Positions 23,178-35,043 of a stretch of 64,000 nucleotides of DNA are shown piece after piece. The stretch's first letter is position 1, and the number at the start of each line of letters is the position of its first letter. The stretch is from contig KV424021.1 of the NCBI GenBank assembly GCA_001632435.1, forward strand, positions 37,542 through 101,541, written 5' to 3'. The notes under the pieces were generated by a model. That model was not told the DNA's origin and made no database searches. It saw only the letters and a list, made by a program, of their open reading frames with translations. The stretch is from Calocera cornea HHB12733. Taxonomy: Eukaryota; Basidiomycota; Dacrymycetes; Dacrymycetales; Dacrymycetaceae. The position numbers and the translations under genes are program-made.

Positions 23178-25440
23178 ATGCAATGCCTAAAACAGCATGC
23201 CAGAACAGCCATGCTGCACCACCCCGCCGCTCGCACGTATGCCGCTCTCGCGGCTGTGGCAAAGCAGCATGTCGCCCGGGTGGGTTCCCACACTGATCCT
23301 CCCTTTGAATATCCCTCTGAAGCTATGTCCAGGTCAGAATAGCTGACATTGATGCGCGATCATCGTCGATAGCACCACAGCTTACCGACGCATTCAATCG
23401 AAAGCATGACTATCTTCGGATTTCGCTGACCGAGAAGTGCAATCTACGCTGTATTTTACACATCTCTCCGTACCGCCTGCAGCTGCCTGACTACCGCATC
23501 CAGGCTTCTATTGCATGCCGGAGGAAGGAGTGGATCTCTCGCCTCGGCAGCAGCTTCTCACGGATGACGAGATCGTGAGGCTGGCCGAGCTTTTCGTCCG
23601 GAATGGCGTCACCAAGATACGTCTTACCGGCGGCGAACCGACGATCCGTAAGAACATTGTAGAGCTGGTCGGTGAGTCTGCGGCAGTGCATGCTTCACAT
23701 GACGTGATACTCACGCGATCTCAAAAGGGAGATTGTCGTCCCTGCGGCACCTTGGGCTGCGGTCCATCGGTATGACGAGCAACGGATTGGCGTTGCATCG
23801 CAAGCTGCCGGATCTTGTCTACAATGGTCTCACGCACCTAAACCTGAGGTTCGTCCGATGGGTCCGTGGCTCAGAGCAGATCTGACATCCTACCCAGCCT
23901 CGACACGCTTGATGAATTCAAGTTCGAGCTAATCACCCGGCGACGTGGACACGATGCCGTCCTCAAGTCCCTTGACACCGCTCTGGATTTGGCCGGATTA
24001 CAAGCTGTCAAGCTGAACGTGGTGATTGTGAAGGGTCTGAATGACTCGGAAGTACTAGACTTTGTCGACATGACTAAGGATCGAGCAATATCCATCAGGT
24101 TCATCGAATTTATGCCGTTCACCGGTGAGCATATCCCGGTTTATACGGGAATGTCCGCATGCTCAGTCTGGGGCAACGACTCCCCTTCAGGCAACAAGTG
24201 GGACAAAGCCAAAATGATCCCGTCGGGCGATCTTCTACAGAGCATCGCCTCGCAATATCCAGACGTTCGGAGGGTGGCGGGTGAGCCCAGCGACACTGCG
24301 CGATCATACACGATACCTGGGCACCTGGGCAGCATTGCATTCATCAGCAGCATGTCCGACCACTTTTGCAGCACATGTAATAGACTACGTATCACAGCGG
24401 ACGGGAACATCAAGGTGCGCATTGTTACGTACGCTAGCGCGGTCCCTCTGACATGCATGGGTAGGTTTGCCTATTCGGACCCAACGAGCTGTCTCTCCGC
24501 GACGCCCTTCGATCAGGGGCAACAGATGGGGAGCTGATGGACCTAGTCGGGATGGCTGTGGGGAGGAAGAAGGAGAAGCACGCAGGTATGGAGAACATCG
24601 ATGTTGTCAATAATCGTCCTATGATTCTGATTGGCGGTTGAGGTACGTGTTCGACAATGCACTAAGTATCACGAAATTCTGAGTTGTAACATCACGGCTG
24701 CAGGAACGATCTTCTCGCCACCTCGGAAGAGGCTGTACAATCGGGCACGGCTTCTGATCCCCACTTTCCCCCTTTGGGCATTCGGCTTGTCTGCACAACG
24801 ACTTCCCACAGCCCAGCACAGCGCATACATTCACATCTCCGCAGCCCGCACGGCCGAGAGGGCCGACAAAGCCCTTACGCTGACACACCTCGACGTATCG
24901 GGCCGACCGGTTATGGTCGATGTGTCGACGAAGCAAGTCACCTCCCGCTCTGCTATTGCTACCGGACGGATCTTCCTCAACAAGTTGGCGTACGACCTTA
25001 TCACGGATCCCACGTCCGCCCAGATCGGCGCTGCTGCCACGAGCGACAGCACCGCCGCGCGGGTGGAGAAGGCACTTTCCAAGGGTCCGGTCCTGCTCAC
25101 GGCAGAGCTGGCCGGCATCCAAGCGGCCAAGCAAACCTCATCCCTCATTCCTCTCTGCCACCCCTTGCCGCTCACACACGTCCGCGTTAACTTGGCCCCG
25201 GACGAGCGGGACCACTCCGTCCGGTGCGAGGCGGAGGTGCGGTGCGACGGCAAGACCGGGGTCGAGATGGAGGCGCTGACGGCGTGCACGGTCTCCCTGC
25301 TGACGGTGTGGGACATGGTCAAAGCCGTTGCAGGCCAGGAGATGGAGATCGGTGCCGTGACGGTCGTCGCCAAGCGCGGTGGGAAGAGCGGAGATTGGGA
25401 GAAGGCTAGCCCGGAGGAGGACGAAGAAGACGCTGCCTAG
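23178..25440 (+). CDS. MOCS1: MOCS1: GTP 3',8-cyclase (MoaA) + MoaC, molybdenum cofactor step 1
   Basis: Encodes both activities that turn GTP into cyclic pyranopterin monophosphate. The MoaA part is a radical-SAM enzyme: [13 protein letters not shown] (split by the intron 23451-23503) binds one 4Fe-4S cluster and [18 protein letters not shown] binds the second. The MoaC part holds [28 protein letters not shown] and [12 protein letters not shown]. Exons: 23178-23279, 23381-23450, 23504-23671, 23728-23848, 23898-24124, 24191-24414, 24465-24636 or -24642, 24704-25440. With the donor at 24637 the gene reads as one 606-residue fusion. With the stronger donor at 24643 the MoaA frame stops after RPMILIGG (362 residues). 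The first 34 residues lack acidic residues, like a mitochondrial presequence; exon 1 and its 101 bp intron are the least certain part. Confidence 0.85.
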
Positions 25441-26768
25441 CCCTGTCGCTGTTCGACCGGGAGCGCGGAATTCATGTCCGGTTGTGCGGACGTGGGCCAT
25501 CTCTGGCTTCGCGGAGGCCCATACGGACATCCACGAATCCCATCAACGGGAGTGACAATGCCCGGGGAATGCTGTAACCGACAGCCGGAAGACCGGGATT
25601 TCATGCATCATTGATGGACTGTATCGTTATCTGTTTCTATCGTTATCCTTTCCCGGTTTGATCGCCGGAACACGCTGTATCCATACCCATACGATTGATT
25701 GTAATCTGGACCAGTGGCGCATCAGGAAGCGCGCCGGGCGGAGGGACTGCTCGCGCGAGGGCGTCGTTCGCGTTGTATTCCGCCCACAGCAGCTGCAGCG
25801 CGGCCTTCTGTTCTCACCACATGCCGTGCGATACCAATGCGAAGTAGATACAACCACGCGTGGGCAGCACCGGTGCGCTGCACGCAGGGCTGGACATCAA
25901 AGCTCCGCGTTGGCCGAGCCGGCCCGCGCTAGTGGAAAGGAGCCGCGGAGGTTTGTGTCGCATCGTGACGACGGAGAAGCATGAGGAGCACGCTTACTGC
26001 TGCTTGCCCCGCTCTGCTCGCATCAGATCCCCCAGGATCCCGGCGCCAACCCCCGGGTTTAGTGACGACGCTCGTCGCTCGACGTGGCCTTGGCCAAGTC
26101 CGTGATACAGTATGCGATAATACGGGAGTAGAATAGCCGGTGCTCCTGAGCGTGCGCGTACTCCGGTACAGTATAGTACTGAGCTCCGGGCTAACGCGTG
26201 TGACGACATCGGTCAGTGAGTACTAGTAGGGACAGCGAGCAACGGGAAATGGACGGTCTCCTCCTGCTTCTGCTCCTGAACCCGCTCTACATCCGGTACT
26301 GTAACAGCCCTCGAGCCCTCGAAGGATACCCCCCTAACAACTTGCCGCTAGCGGCGCGGGACTGGCCAGTGACGACAAGACAACCCCCGGCCCCGGCCCC
26401 GGGGTAGACGGCCCCGCTCCAGGGCGCCGGCGGTAGAGCCTCCGACCTGCGCCCAAACCCGCCCGTCGTACAACGATGCAAGGCCCCTCCTCGCCGAGGG
26501 AAGGCAAGGGAAAGATGGAGCAGAGCGGCTTGCTGCGGCACCTCCCATCCGCGCTCTGTCCTCTGTCCACAGCTCGGACGAACGGCAGGGTGACTTCCGG
26601 TTTCCGATTTCCGGCTGACGTCGCATTGAGGAGCTCGGACCTCCGGCCACCATCAGCCCCGCCTGCTTGCTCTCCCAGAGCGATACCCCGCCTCCTCCAG
26701 CGGGAAACGAAAGCCCCAGAAGGCGCAGCGCACATCCATCATCATCGAACGGCGAGGGGCGAGCCGGT

Positions 26769-26800
<32 letters not shown>
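26769..26800. repeat. 7-bp tandem repeat (gaacatc, about 4.6 copies)
   Basis: Perfect head-to-tail copies of gaacatc over 32 bp in non-coding DNA. Confidence 0.85.
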
Positions 26801-26801
<1 letters not shown>

Positions 26802-26930
26802 AAAGTTGTTGAATTCCTTTTCTTTCTTCACATCTCGACGAGAGACAACATATACGCAGCCTGGGGGTGGGTCATATCGGTACATACAAACAAACAGGCG
26901 AGGGAAGCACGGGCTTCGCTTCCGAGCCTT

Positions 26931-26952
26931 CTCCTCCTCCTCCTCCTCCTCC
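26931..26952. repeat. CTC trinucleotide microsatellite
   Basis: About seven uninterrupted CTC/TCC units immediately 3' of the dehydrogenase stop codon, probably within its 3' UTR. Confidence 0.8.
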
Positions 26953-26953
26953 T

Positions 26954-28286
26954 TTATTCTTCCAAGACGGGGCCGGTGTGCTACGACGCCGTCAGCATCC
27001 GAAGAAGGGATGGGGTGTAGAGAGGAGGGTGCTCACGGCCTTTGGGTCGAGGGGCTCGAGCCCGCTCGCGAGCCGCTGTCCGATGACCATAGCGCTCCAG
27101 TCGAGCTCCTTCCACCTGCGCTCGCCGTCCTTGAGCTTTGCGGCATACGCGCGCGCGGTGAGCATGTGCTGGTGGGCGATGTCGACCATGGGCATGGGGC
27201 AGTTCTTCTCCTCGACGAGGCGGCGGATGTGGCCGGCGTCCTTGAGCCCGCCCTCGATCGCGAAGCCCTTCGAGCCGTCAAAGTCGTCCGTCAGGATCTT
27301 GGCGCCGTAGCCGATGAAGGACGGCGCGGGGAACATGTCCTTGATGAAGCTGTAGAACTGTGCCCGCCCGCCCGAGCGCAGTCAGCTCCGTGCCAGGCGG
27401 TGGGCGAGGCGAGAGAGAAAGCAGCAGCGCACCAGCTCGCCCCCAAGCCCAGACTTCTCCGCCATCGTCATGGCCTCACTGAGCATCTCGATCGTCCCGA
27501 GAATCATGCCGTTCCCGATGAGCTTGAAGCTCGCGGCCCGCTCGACATTCTCCCCCACATCGATGATCTTGCGCCCGATCGCGGGCACAAGCGCGTACGC
27601 CACCTCCTTCTTGGCCGCGTGCGCGCCCGCGAGGACCAGGACGAGCTGGGCGGACTTTGCCGCGGCGGGAGGGCCGAAGATCGGGCACATCAGGAAGTGC
27701 CGGTGCGGGTTCTGCTCGCAGTGCGAGTCGAGCTTCGCTGCGAGGGTGGGGTATATCTGCGGACGGGCGTCAGGGATTGTGCTGGCACACGATGAGGCTG
27801 ACAGGGGCGAGTTGTGGACGCATCGGGCAGCAGAGCCGGTTGGTGCGATGGTGCGACAGAGGGACGGAAGGAGCAAAGTGGGACAAGACGCACCGTGCTC
27901 GTATCGATGAAGATTGTCGTCCGCGTCCTCGCGCCCGTAACCTGATGGACCTTTGCATCGTGGGCCTTGTACAGCTTCTCATACGTCTCCTCGACGACCT
28001 GGTCCGTGCCGAGGCTGGTGATGACGACATAGCACCTCTGCACGACCTCCTGGACGGTGTGGGCGATGCGGACCCTGTCCTCGCCGGCGGCGGCGAGGAG
28101 GGCGTCGCATTTCGCACGGGTGCGGTTCCAGACTGTGAGGTGGGTGCCGGCGGGGAGGGAGCGGGCGAGGTTGAGAGCCATCTCGAAGCCCATGTTGCCG
28201 AGGCCGATGAAGCCGTACTGGGCTGTGCCGTGCGGGGAGGGGGTGTGCGGGCGTGAGTAGGGGATCGCGGAGGGGTTGAAGGACAT
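26954..28286 (-). CDS. 3-hydroxyisobutyrate dehydrogenase-like NAD(P)-binding protein
   Basis: Beta-hydroxyacid dehydrogenase family. The Rossmann motif GFIGLGNMGFEMA comes near residue 25, then VWNRT and VITSLGTDQVVEE. The substrate loop is read as CPIFGPPAAAK, where the family usually has G.PVSGG. The catalytic Lys lies in FKLIGNGMILGTIEMLSEA (K-x-x-x-N). Exons 28286-27894, 27756-27433, 27357-27037 and 26980-26954 give 354 residues. The last exon adds only HTGPVLEE; skipping that splice would instead end the frame at 26992 with STLLSTPHPFFGC. Members oxidise 3-hydroxyisobutyrate (valine breakdown) or related acids; the altered loop leaves the substrate open. It diverges from GOS1 over 293 bp. 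Confidence 0.85.
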
Positions 28287-28579
28287 GTTGCGCCGTTGGG
28301 GAGGTGGGGCTGGGTGGGGAAGGACGGCGTGCGGATGCCGGGCAAGGCGAGGCGCACGTCCGAGTCCGGCTCTGGCTGGCGATGGGCGGGCGAGGGCGGG
28401 TGCGAGGGCGAGGGCGTGCCAGCGGGCTGAGGCGGCTTAGCCATGTCCGTCGTCGGTGGGTGGCGGCGGGGGCGGGAGTAGTAGGGCCCGTGTGACGCGC
28501 GCGGTGTCCCTGCCTGCCCGGCCCTACTTGCTGTTTCCTGCCCATCACCCCCCTATCCCGTCTACCCCCCCACCCCAAA
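28287..28579. promoter_or_regulatory. divergent promoter region, dehydrogenase / GOS1
   Basis: A GC-rich 293 bp spacer between opposite start codons. No specific motif was identified. Confidence 0.4.
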
Positions 28580-29799
28580 ATGGCGACATACGACTCCCTC
28601 CGGCGCCAGCTGCGCACCCTCGAGTCCTCCCTCGACGCAAAGCTCACAACCTACTCCAAGCTCGCCTCCTCCATCCCGCGCCAAGCAGCCGCAGCCGGAG
28701 CGGGCCCGGGCCCGGGCGGGAGCGCGTACGAGCCTGGGCGGGGCAGCGCGCGCGGGGGGACGGAGGAGCTCGAGGAGGAGATCGGGGGCATGGTCGATCG
28801 CGTGCGTGGCGTTGCGTTATTTCTTCTCTTTCTCTTCTCTTCTTTCCTGCCCTCCTGCTCGCACTGCCCGTCGCTCGCTCGCCTCCCTCACGCTCGAGGC
28901 AACCGCGCGCCGGCGCTTGTTTCGCCACACACACTAACCCCCCTCCCCCGCAGCTGCGCGACCTGAACGACCAGCTCTCCCGCATCCTCTCCACGCCCTC
29001 GGCGCCCTCGGGCCCGTCCGTCGCCCACGCCGTGCAGCGGCACCGCGAGGTGCTGCAGGACTACACGCGGGACTTTCGGCGGACCAAGCAGAATGTGCAG
29101 ACGGCGCTGGAGCAGGCCAACTTGCTGGGGAGTGTGAGGGGAGAGATTGAGTGAGTGCTGTGCTTTCCTCCTACTACTTTACCGCTGCACTTCGGCTGCT
29201 CCCCCCCTGGTCTGCCGCTTTCTGCCCTAGCTGGTAGCGGGCATGCATTGCGGAGCGCGCTGCCTCCAGTCCAGCCAGGCAGGATCGCCCGCTGACGCGC
29301 CCCTGCAGGAACTACAAGACCTCGCGGACGTCCACGACGGACGCGCTGCTCTCCGAGCGCGGGCACATCGACAGCTCGCACAGGATGGCCGACGAGCTCC
29401 TGCAGCACGCCCACGACACCCGCGCCGAGTTCCGCCAGCAGGCGCGGATGCTCGGCGGGGTGCAGCAGCGCATGACCGGGGTGCTCAGTGAGTCGCTTTG
29501 TCGCTTTGTTTCCCTTGCCCCGCTGTTCTCTCCCCCTCGCTCGGCCGTTTTCGCCTGCCCCCGAGGGCCTGAGCACCTCGCACCGTCTTCCGGCACCGGC
29601 GCCGGCGCCGGCATTGCGCTCCGTTGTGAGATGCGGTTCGTGAGAGCAGCACGCTGACGGCCTCCCGTGCACAGACAGCATCCCGGGGATCAACAACATC
29701 CTTGGCTTGATCCAGACGCGGCGGCGGAGGGACGCGGTCATCATGGGTGTCCTGATCGCCGTGTGCATCATCGTCCTGTGGCACTACATGGGCCGATGA
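28580..29799 (+). CDS. GOS1: Golgi SNARE GOS1 (GOSR1/GS28)
   Basis: Qb-SNARE of the Golgi, acting in ER-Golgi and intra-Golgi fusion. Exons 28580-28801, 28954-29150, 29309-29487 and 29675-29799 give 240 residues. The N-terminal helix MATYDSLRRQLRTLESSLDAKL and LRDLNDQLSRIL belong to the regulatory helices. The SNARE motif runs through TTDALLSERGHIDSSHRMADELLQ and FRQQARMLGGVQQRM to SIPGINNILGLIQ. The tail anchor DAVIMGVLIAVCIIVLWHYMGR ends the protein. A Gly/Ala/Pro-rich insert at residues 35-60 is unusual for the family and probably a disordered loop. Start chosen by alignment of the MATYDSL opening. Confidence 0.93.
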
Positions 29800-30087
29800 G
29801 CGCGTGCACACCGCTGGACGGGCGCTGCTGGTGCGTAGAGAGGGACGCGGCACGGGGACGAGAGCGGGCAAGAGTCAGGGGGGAGGAGTGTGTATTAGTG
29901 GTCTGGTCGTTCGTTAATGACATTACGAATCTCTATCCTGGGCCCGCGTGTATCGCTCAGATCTTTTCCCCCGCCCATCCCCGCTCGCACTTCTCTCCCG
30001 ACCGCCCTCTCCACCTCTACGCCGCCGCTGGCGCATGTGCGCGCCCTCCGGCCTCCAAACCGAAAGGTTGCCGCGCATACCCCTCTT

Positions 30088-31908
30088 CTACGCCTTCTTC
30101 TTCCCATTCACGTCCTGCGCGCGCCGCCACGCGCCCTCGCTGTCCTTCTTCTGCACGCTGAAGCACGCGATCCCCAGGTAGTCCGTGATGTCCCAGATGA
30201 CGAGCGTGCAGAAGCGGACGTAGGACACCAGCGAGATGAGCAGGGTGAGCAGCACCGCGAGGTCGGCGCGCAGGGGTGTGGATTGGATGAGCGGTTCGCT
30301 GAGAACAGGGGGTCACGTGTCAGTATCAGTATCTGCGTCAAGGGGAAGGGATGCAGGCCGGAAGAACTCCGGGAGGAGGGAAGGAGGACGGGAGGAGGGA
30401 TACGCACCGCCCAAAGAGCACCTGCGCATTCGCATCGAGCGCCATGACGGCCGTCCAAGGCCACATCCAGTCCCAGTACGGGAACGCGCTGCTCGTCACG
30501 TGGGCGAGGATCATGCGCCCGACCTGGTGGGCGAACTGGAGCCCCCAGGCGCAGACGAAGGGGAGGAAGCGGCCGCTCTTCAGCAGCAGGGCTGGGGGGG
30601 AGAGCAGCCACCCAAGCTGCAGGCTGCAGGTGAGGAGGAAGGGGAGGAGGCCGAGCAGGGGCGGGAGGATGGGCTCGCCCCGCGAGCGACGCGCTAGCAG
30701 GACGTCGTAGTACGCCCCGACGATGTTGTACAGCAGCGCCAGGGCACCGAACATCATGAAGGACTCGTTGAGGGCTTTGTTCGGGATGTAGGTCGTCACC
30801 AGGGCGTGGTGGTCCAGGTGCAGGAAGGTTAGGAGCGGGGTGTCCCAGAATGAGGGGCCTGCGTGGGTCAGCCGGGGGAAGCATGTATGAGGCGGGGCGA
30901 CGTACCGTAGAGGCCGGTGATGATGTATATCCCTACGATCATGAGTATCCCCTCGACGGGGCCCGAGAAGTACCCCAAGAACAACGTTCCTAGTGTCAAC
31001 ACCATGAGCGCCCACGTTCTTTGGCTGCCAGGGCGGGAAGGAGCACGGACCGGTATGGAGCTCCTCCCACGTCGTCAGGTAGAAGTTGGCGAGCGTCGCC
31101 AGCTCCGAGGCGACCGTCCACCAGTTGCGGCCCAGGTTGAGCGCCTGGGCGCAGAGGAGGACTTCCAACTGTCTTTCTGTCAGCTTCTCGTCTTGGTAGG
31201 AAGGGATTGGGGAGGGAGGGACGAACGGTGGTGTTGATCGCGTCACACCCTGCAGTACATCAGTATGATGTAGCAGAGGGGGGAGGTGGAAGAGAAGGAA
31301 CGTACCATGGTCGAACATCTCCCCCAGGGGCCCGGCCATGCCCGTGCGCCGCGCCTGCTTGCCGTCGATCGCGTCGAATGCTTGATACCAGAAGAGGCCT
31401 GCGGCCCACCTGTGCCGCCCCACCGGTTGGTTCAGCAGCTGTTTTATTTGCCCCAGCGAGAAGGGCGGGAAAGGGACGCACGTGAAATACACCCATTGCG
31501 GCGGGCCTGTTGCCCCGCCCGCTGGGGAGAGGTACCACGGGTCGTACCACAGCAGGGTGAGGAAGTTGAGGAAGACGATGCCTAGGCCGAGGAAGGTGAT
31601 CTGCTTCCTGCGTCAGGTGTGCGCTCAATACAAAGAGAGGATGGGGGGAAGGGAAGGGAATGGAGGGAGGGAGGGACGGACCGTGTTGGGCGCTACGCTG
31701 GTGGGCCAGAGGGTGACGAACCATGTCCAGAAGGGGTTGAGGATGTATCGCGAGACGAGCGACCTGCGCGGCGTGTGCTCGTCAGTATGCGTTTTCCATG
31801 CCACGCCCTGGTGGATGTGGGGGTGCGGGTGAGGACGTACTTGTCGAGCCCCGAGTACTTGTAGGCGTGCAGGTGCTGCAGCTGCGGTGCGGTGAGGTAG
31901 TAGCCCAT
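30088..31908 (-). CDS. CDP-alcohol phosphotransferase (CPT1/EPT1 type)
   Basis: Integral membrane enzyme of the Kennedy pathway that transfers phosphocholine or phosphoethanolamine from the CDP-alcohol to diacylglycerol. It begins MGYYLTAPQLQHLHAYKYSG, the usual family start. The signature D-G-x2-A-R-x8-G-x3-D-x3-D is complete: FDAIDGKQARRTG then GPLGEMFDHGCDAINTT, split by an intron. Several hydrophobic helices follow (LALLYNIVGAYYDVLLA, LLPFLLTCSLQLGWLLS, DLAVLLTLLISLVSYVRF). The last exon begins within GREPLIQSTPL and ends NGKKKA; the C-terminal KKKA could be a dilysine-type ER retrieval signal (KKxx). At least six short introns. Choline versus ethanolamine preference cannot be read from sequence. 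Confidence 0.9.
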
Positions 31909-32653
31909 CCTGCGTGCGTTTACGAGAGAAGGAGAGATACGCCGGCGGGGAGGGGGAGAAGGGGGAGAAAGGGGGTGGCAGGCGGACTGTGGGGGCGACG
32001 CGATAAAGTGGTCGTGTGAGGACGTCATGGACCCTGACTGAGCGACGACGGCCGGCTCCCCATGGGCTTGGCGCCGGGGCTGATGATGCGCGAGGATAGG
32101 ACGTCACTTCATGAGGAGTCGGAATATTCTTCTGTGTTGTTGGTGATTGTCGATGTAATCGGGCATACTGATCGTACCGGGATGAACAACTTAGGTGCGC
32201 GACCTGTATGGCGGTTCGCCCAATCGCTATTCCACGCCATCCAGCTCTAGTTGCAGTCTGTGCCCCACCACGCCTTACACCACCATCCCAACTGACCGCC
32301 TGCCCCCGAACCCATAATTCCCTTTTCTGTCCCGAATACATTAATGAAATCAGGAGTCCAGGTGGTCGTGTGCGTGTGATGCGAGCGATAAGTAGTGCGT
32401 TCCCACAAACCCTGGAACCGGGGACGGGGACGCCCTGACGCCACTAGCAGCGTGCTGTGCAGGGACCACTCCCTCTCCCCATCCTCCATCCTCATCTTGA
32501 CTTTCTTACTCGCGGACCGCAGCCCATACCCTTCAGTTCTTGCTCGTGATTCAACTGCTGCATTCTTGGCTCTTACTGCGACAACGACTTGCGACCTCCT
32601 CTTCCAGCACTCCTCCTGGTCGACTCCTACCCCTCCCCCCGCAACCGCCCAGC
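31909..32653. other. divergent intergenic region CPT1-type / EXO84
   Basis: About 745 bp with the promoters of the two diverging genes. A pyrimidine-rich stretch at about 32610-32652 precedes the EXO84 start. No gene seen. Confidence 0.5.
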
Positions 32654-35043
32654 ATGTCCTCAGCAGTCCAATCCGCCGTCGCCTCCCTCCCCTTCCCCTC
32701 CCTCCGCACCCGGCGTGCCCCCGCACCCGCCCGCCCACCCGCGCCCTCCGCCTCCTCCGCCCGCGCCAACCCTGGCTCCTCCCTCGAGAAGCGCAAGTCC
32801 CGCGTGTCCGACAAGCTGCGCAAGCGGCAGACCATGCGCTACGCCGGGGTGCCCGGTATGCCGGGCGTACCGGGCGTGCCTCCCTTGCCCGGCCAGGCGG
32901 AGGCGCGCGTACCGGTCATACCGGCGGGGGTGGACTACGCGAGGTTCGCCCCGGAGGTGCCGCCTGGGACGGCCGGGTCCGGGATCTCGGGGATGACCAT
33001 GGGCATGGGCCTGGGCATGGTTCGGGAGGAAGGCGGGCTGCGAGAGGACCCCAGAGCGCTCGACATGGAGGTCCTGGCCGGAGACAAGTTTGATGCTGAT
33101 GCCTGTGCGTCCCTTTCCCTCTGTTCCCCCTATCATTGCTATGTGAAGAGACGCTGAGTGGGTGTTTGTTGGGCAGATCTGAGGCAGAAATTGGCGCGGT
33201 CCTCGGAGGGCGAGCTATCTACGCTGCGCGCTACGCTCGAGTCGGCGCATATAGCGACGCAAACCGACCTGCGGCGGAATGTGTTCAAGAAGTACGTTGC
33301 CCCGCTATATCTCCCTGAAGATGTTCGTCTCATTAACACGTGTGTGCAGCTACGAAGAGTTCGTCCTGATCAGCAAGGAGATCAGCACCCTCGAAAATGA
33401 CATGCTGGAGCTCAAAGAGTCCCTGGGCGAATGGCGGGCGATGCCCGAGCTCCTCAGCGTCGAAGAGCCGCTCACCAGCGCCGACCGGCGCAAAGCCGCG
33501 CGCTCCTCGCTCGCCGACCTGCAAACGCTGTACACCGTCCAGCTGCAAGCGCTGCACACGTCGATCGAGGGAAGCGCCAAGCACCTCCCTATCATTCCCG
33601 GCCGGCACGTGGTGCTCGAGAGCCCCAACCTGTTTGAGCTCAACCCGGCGACGTACAAGGTCGAGAAGCCCGTGCATGTGGTGCTGCTGGACGATAGCTT
33701 GCTGGTCGCGAGCAAGAGGCGGAGGAGGGTCGGTGAGGGGGGCCGGTTGGTCGCCGACCGGTGTTGGGGGCTCAGCGAGATCTTGGTGCTCGATGTGAAG
33801 GATACTGCTGGTGCGTTCTTCCGCTCTTCCGCTGGGTTGAGCACATCCTGAGACTGTGCGACATGGCGCGGTAGATATCACGAACGCGGTCAAGATCAAG
33901 CGCGGGAAGGAGACGGTCGTGTACCGGTCGGACAAGCCCTCGGAGAAGCGCGCCCTGCTCGCCGCCTTCCGGCAAGTCGCCGAGGACCTGCAGTCGAAGA
34001 AGCGCCGGGAGCGCGAGGGGGAGCAGGAGCGCAGGAGGATGACGGTGGCTGACGCTGTGCCGGCGAATAGCAGGGCTGGGAACGAGAAGAACGAGAAGGA
34101 CGCGAATGCTGTGACGGAGTTTAGCGATGAGCTGACGGTGGCGATCGCCTTGCGGGACTGGGACTTGTCGGTCGAGCTGGTGGAGAAGGGTGCGCGCGGC
34201 CACACTCCCGCAGGTGTACTATGCTGACAGTGTGACAGGCAAATCGCTTCTAGCGAGCGTCTCCTCCAGCAGCGCCGACACCGTCAAGTCCAAGCTGTCC
34301 AACTTCGAGCAGACCCTAAAGACCTCGATCCTGGAGGACCTCTCCTCGCCCGTGCACCGCAAAGCGGCGGTGGTCCACCTGTGCGGCCTGCTGACCCGGC
34401 TCGGCGCGGCTATCGACGCACGGGACACGTTCCTGCGCACGCGGTCCGAGGTGATCCGCAGGCGGGCGAGGGCGATCAGGTTCGAGGGCGATATTGCGGC
34501 ATATATCAACGAGCTCGCCGTCGTCACGTTCACGGGTATCAAGCTCACGAGCGACTGGTACACCTCGGCGTTCAGGGAGAACGATATGGCTTCGGGTGCG
34601 TTTTGCCATCTCTCAACGTCTTGGAAGTGCTGACTGCGGAATTAGGGATGGTCCAATGGGCGAAAGGCGAAGTAGAGCTGTATGGCACCTCCTTCCGCCG
34701 GCAGGTCTACGGACCCGACGTCTCGCTCGACGTCATCTCCGAGTCCATCGCGGCCGTGCGCGTACAGTCCAAGCGGCTCCTGCAGGAGAGCGGGCTCGAC
34801 TTCTCGTTCCTGCTTGATGATCTGCTCATGAAGGCCGACGTGCCGAATACGCCGAGGCCACCTCAGGTCCTCGGGAATGGGAGCGGGAATGGGAGTAGCG
34901 GTGGAGTGTCGGCGGGTGGAGAGGGGACGGTGCTGGACGCGACGCCCCGGGCGGGCGTGCCGAGCTTGCAATCGCCCAAGCCGCCGTCGAGGAGCCGGCA
35001 GCGGCCCGCGAGCCAGCTGCCGACCCCAAGAGGGGGGGCGTGA
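32654..35043 (+). CDS. EXO84: exocyst complex component EXO84
   Basis: Subunit of the octameric exocyst that tethers secretory vesicles to the plasma membrane. Exons 32654-33104, 33177-33291, 33350-33810, 33875-34189, 34239-34595 and 34646-35043 give 698 residues. The N-terminus is disordered and Pro-rich, with a VPGMPGVPGVPPLPG run at about residue 66. The conserved coiled coil is DLRRNVFKN/YEEFVLISKEISTLENDM. A PH-like domain includes HVVLESPNLFEL, VHVVLLDDSLLVASK and AVKIKRGKETVVYRS. The C-terminal helical EXO84 domain is SDELTVAIALRDWDLSVELVEKG to SLDVISESIAAVRVQSKRLL. A Ser/Gly/Pro tail ends TPRGGA. All junctions keep phase. Confidence 0.92.

Larger units (their letters stand above)
25441..26953. 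other. intergenic with short tandem repeats
   Basis: About 1.5 kb between the 3' ends of MOCS1 (+) and the dehydrogenase (-). Two simple repeats lie at 26769-26800 and 26931-26952. A plus frame crossing 26476-27795 is mainly the shadow of the minus-strand dehydrogenase exons. Confidence 0.45.

Noticed and set aside
22581..23183. Minus-strand open frame of 200 codons upstream of MOCS1
   Set aside because: No recognisable motif, Arg/His/Cys-rich composition, and it overlaps the proposed MOCS1 first exon.
26476..27795. Long plus-strand open frame of 439 codons
   Set aside because: It lies opposite the dehydrogenase exons and is Arg/Glu/Pro-rich from GC-rich antisense sequence; no domain is visible.
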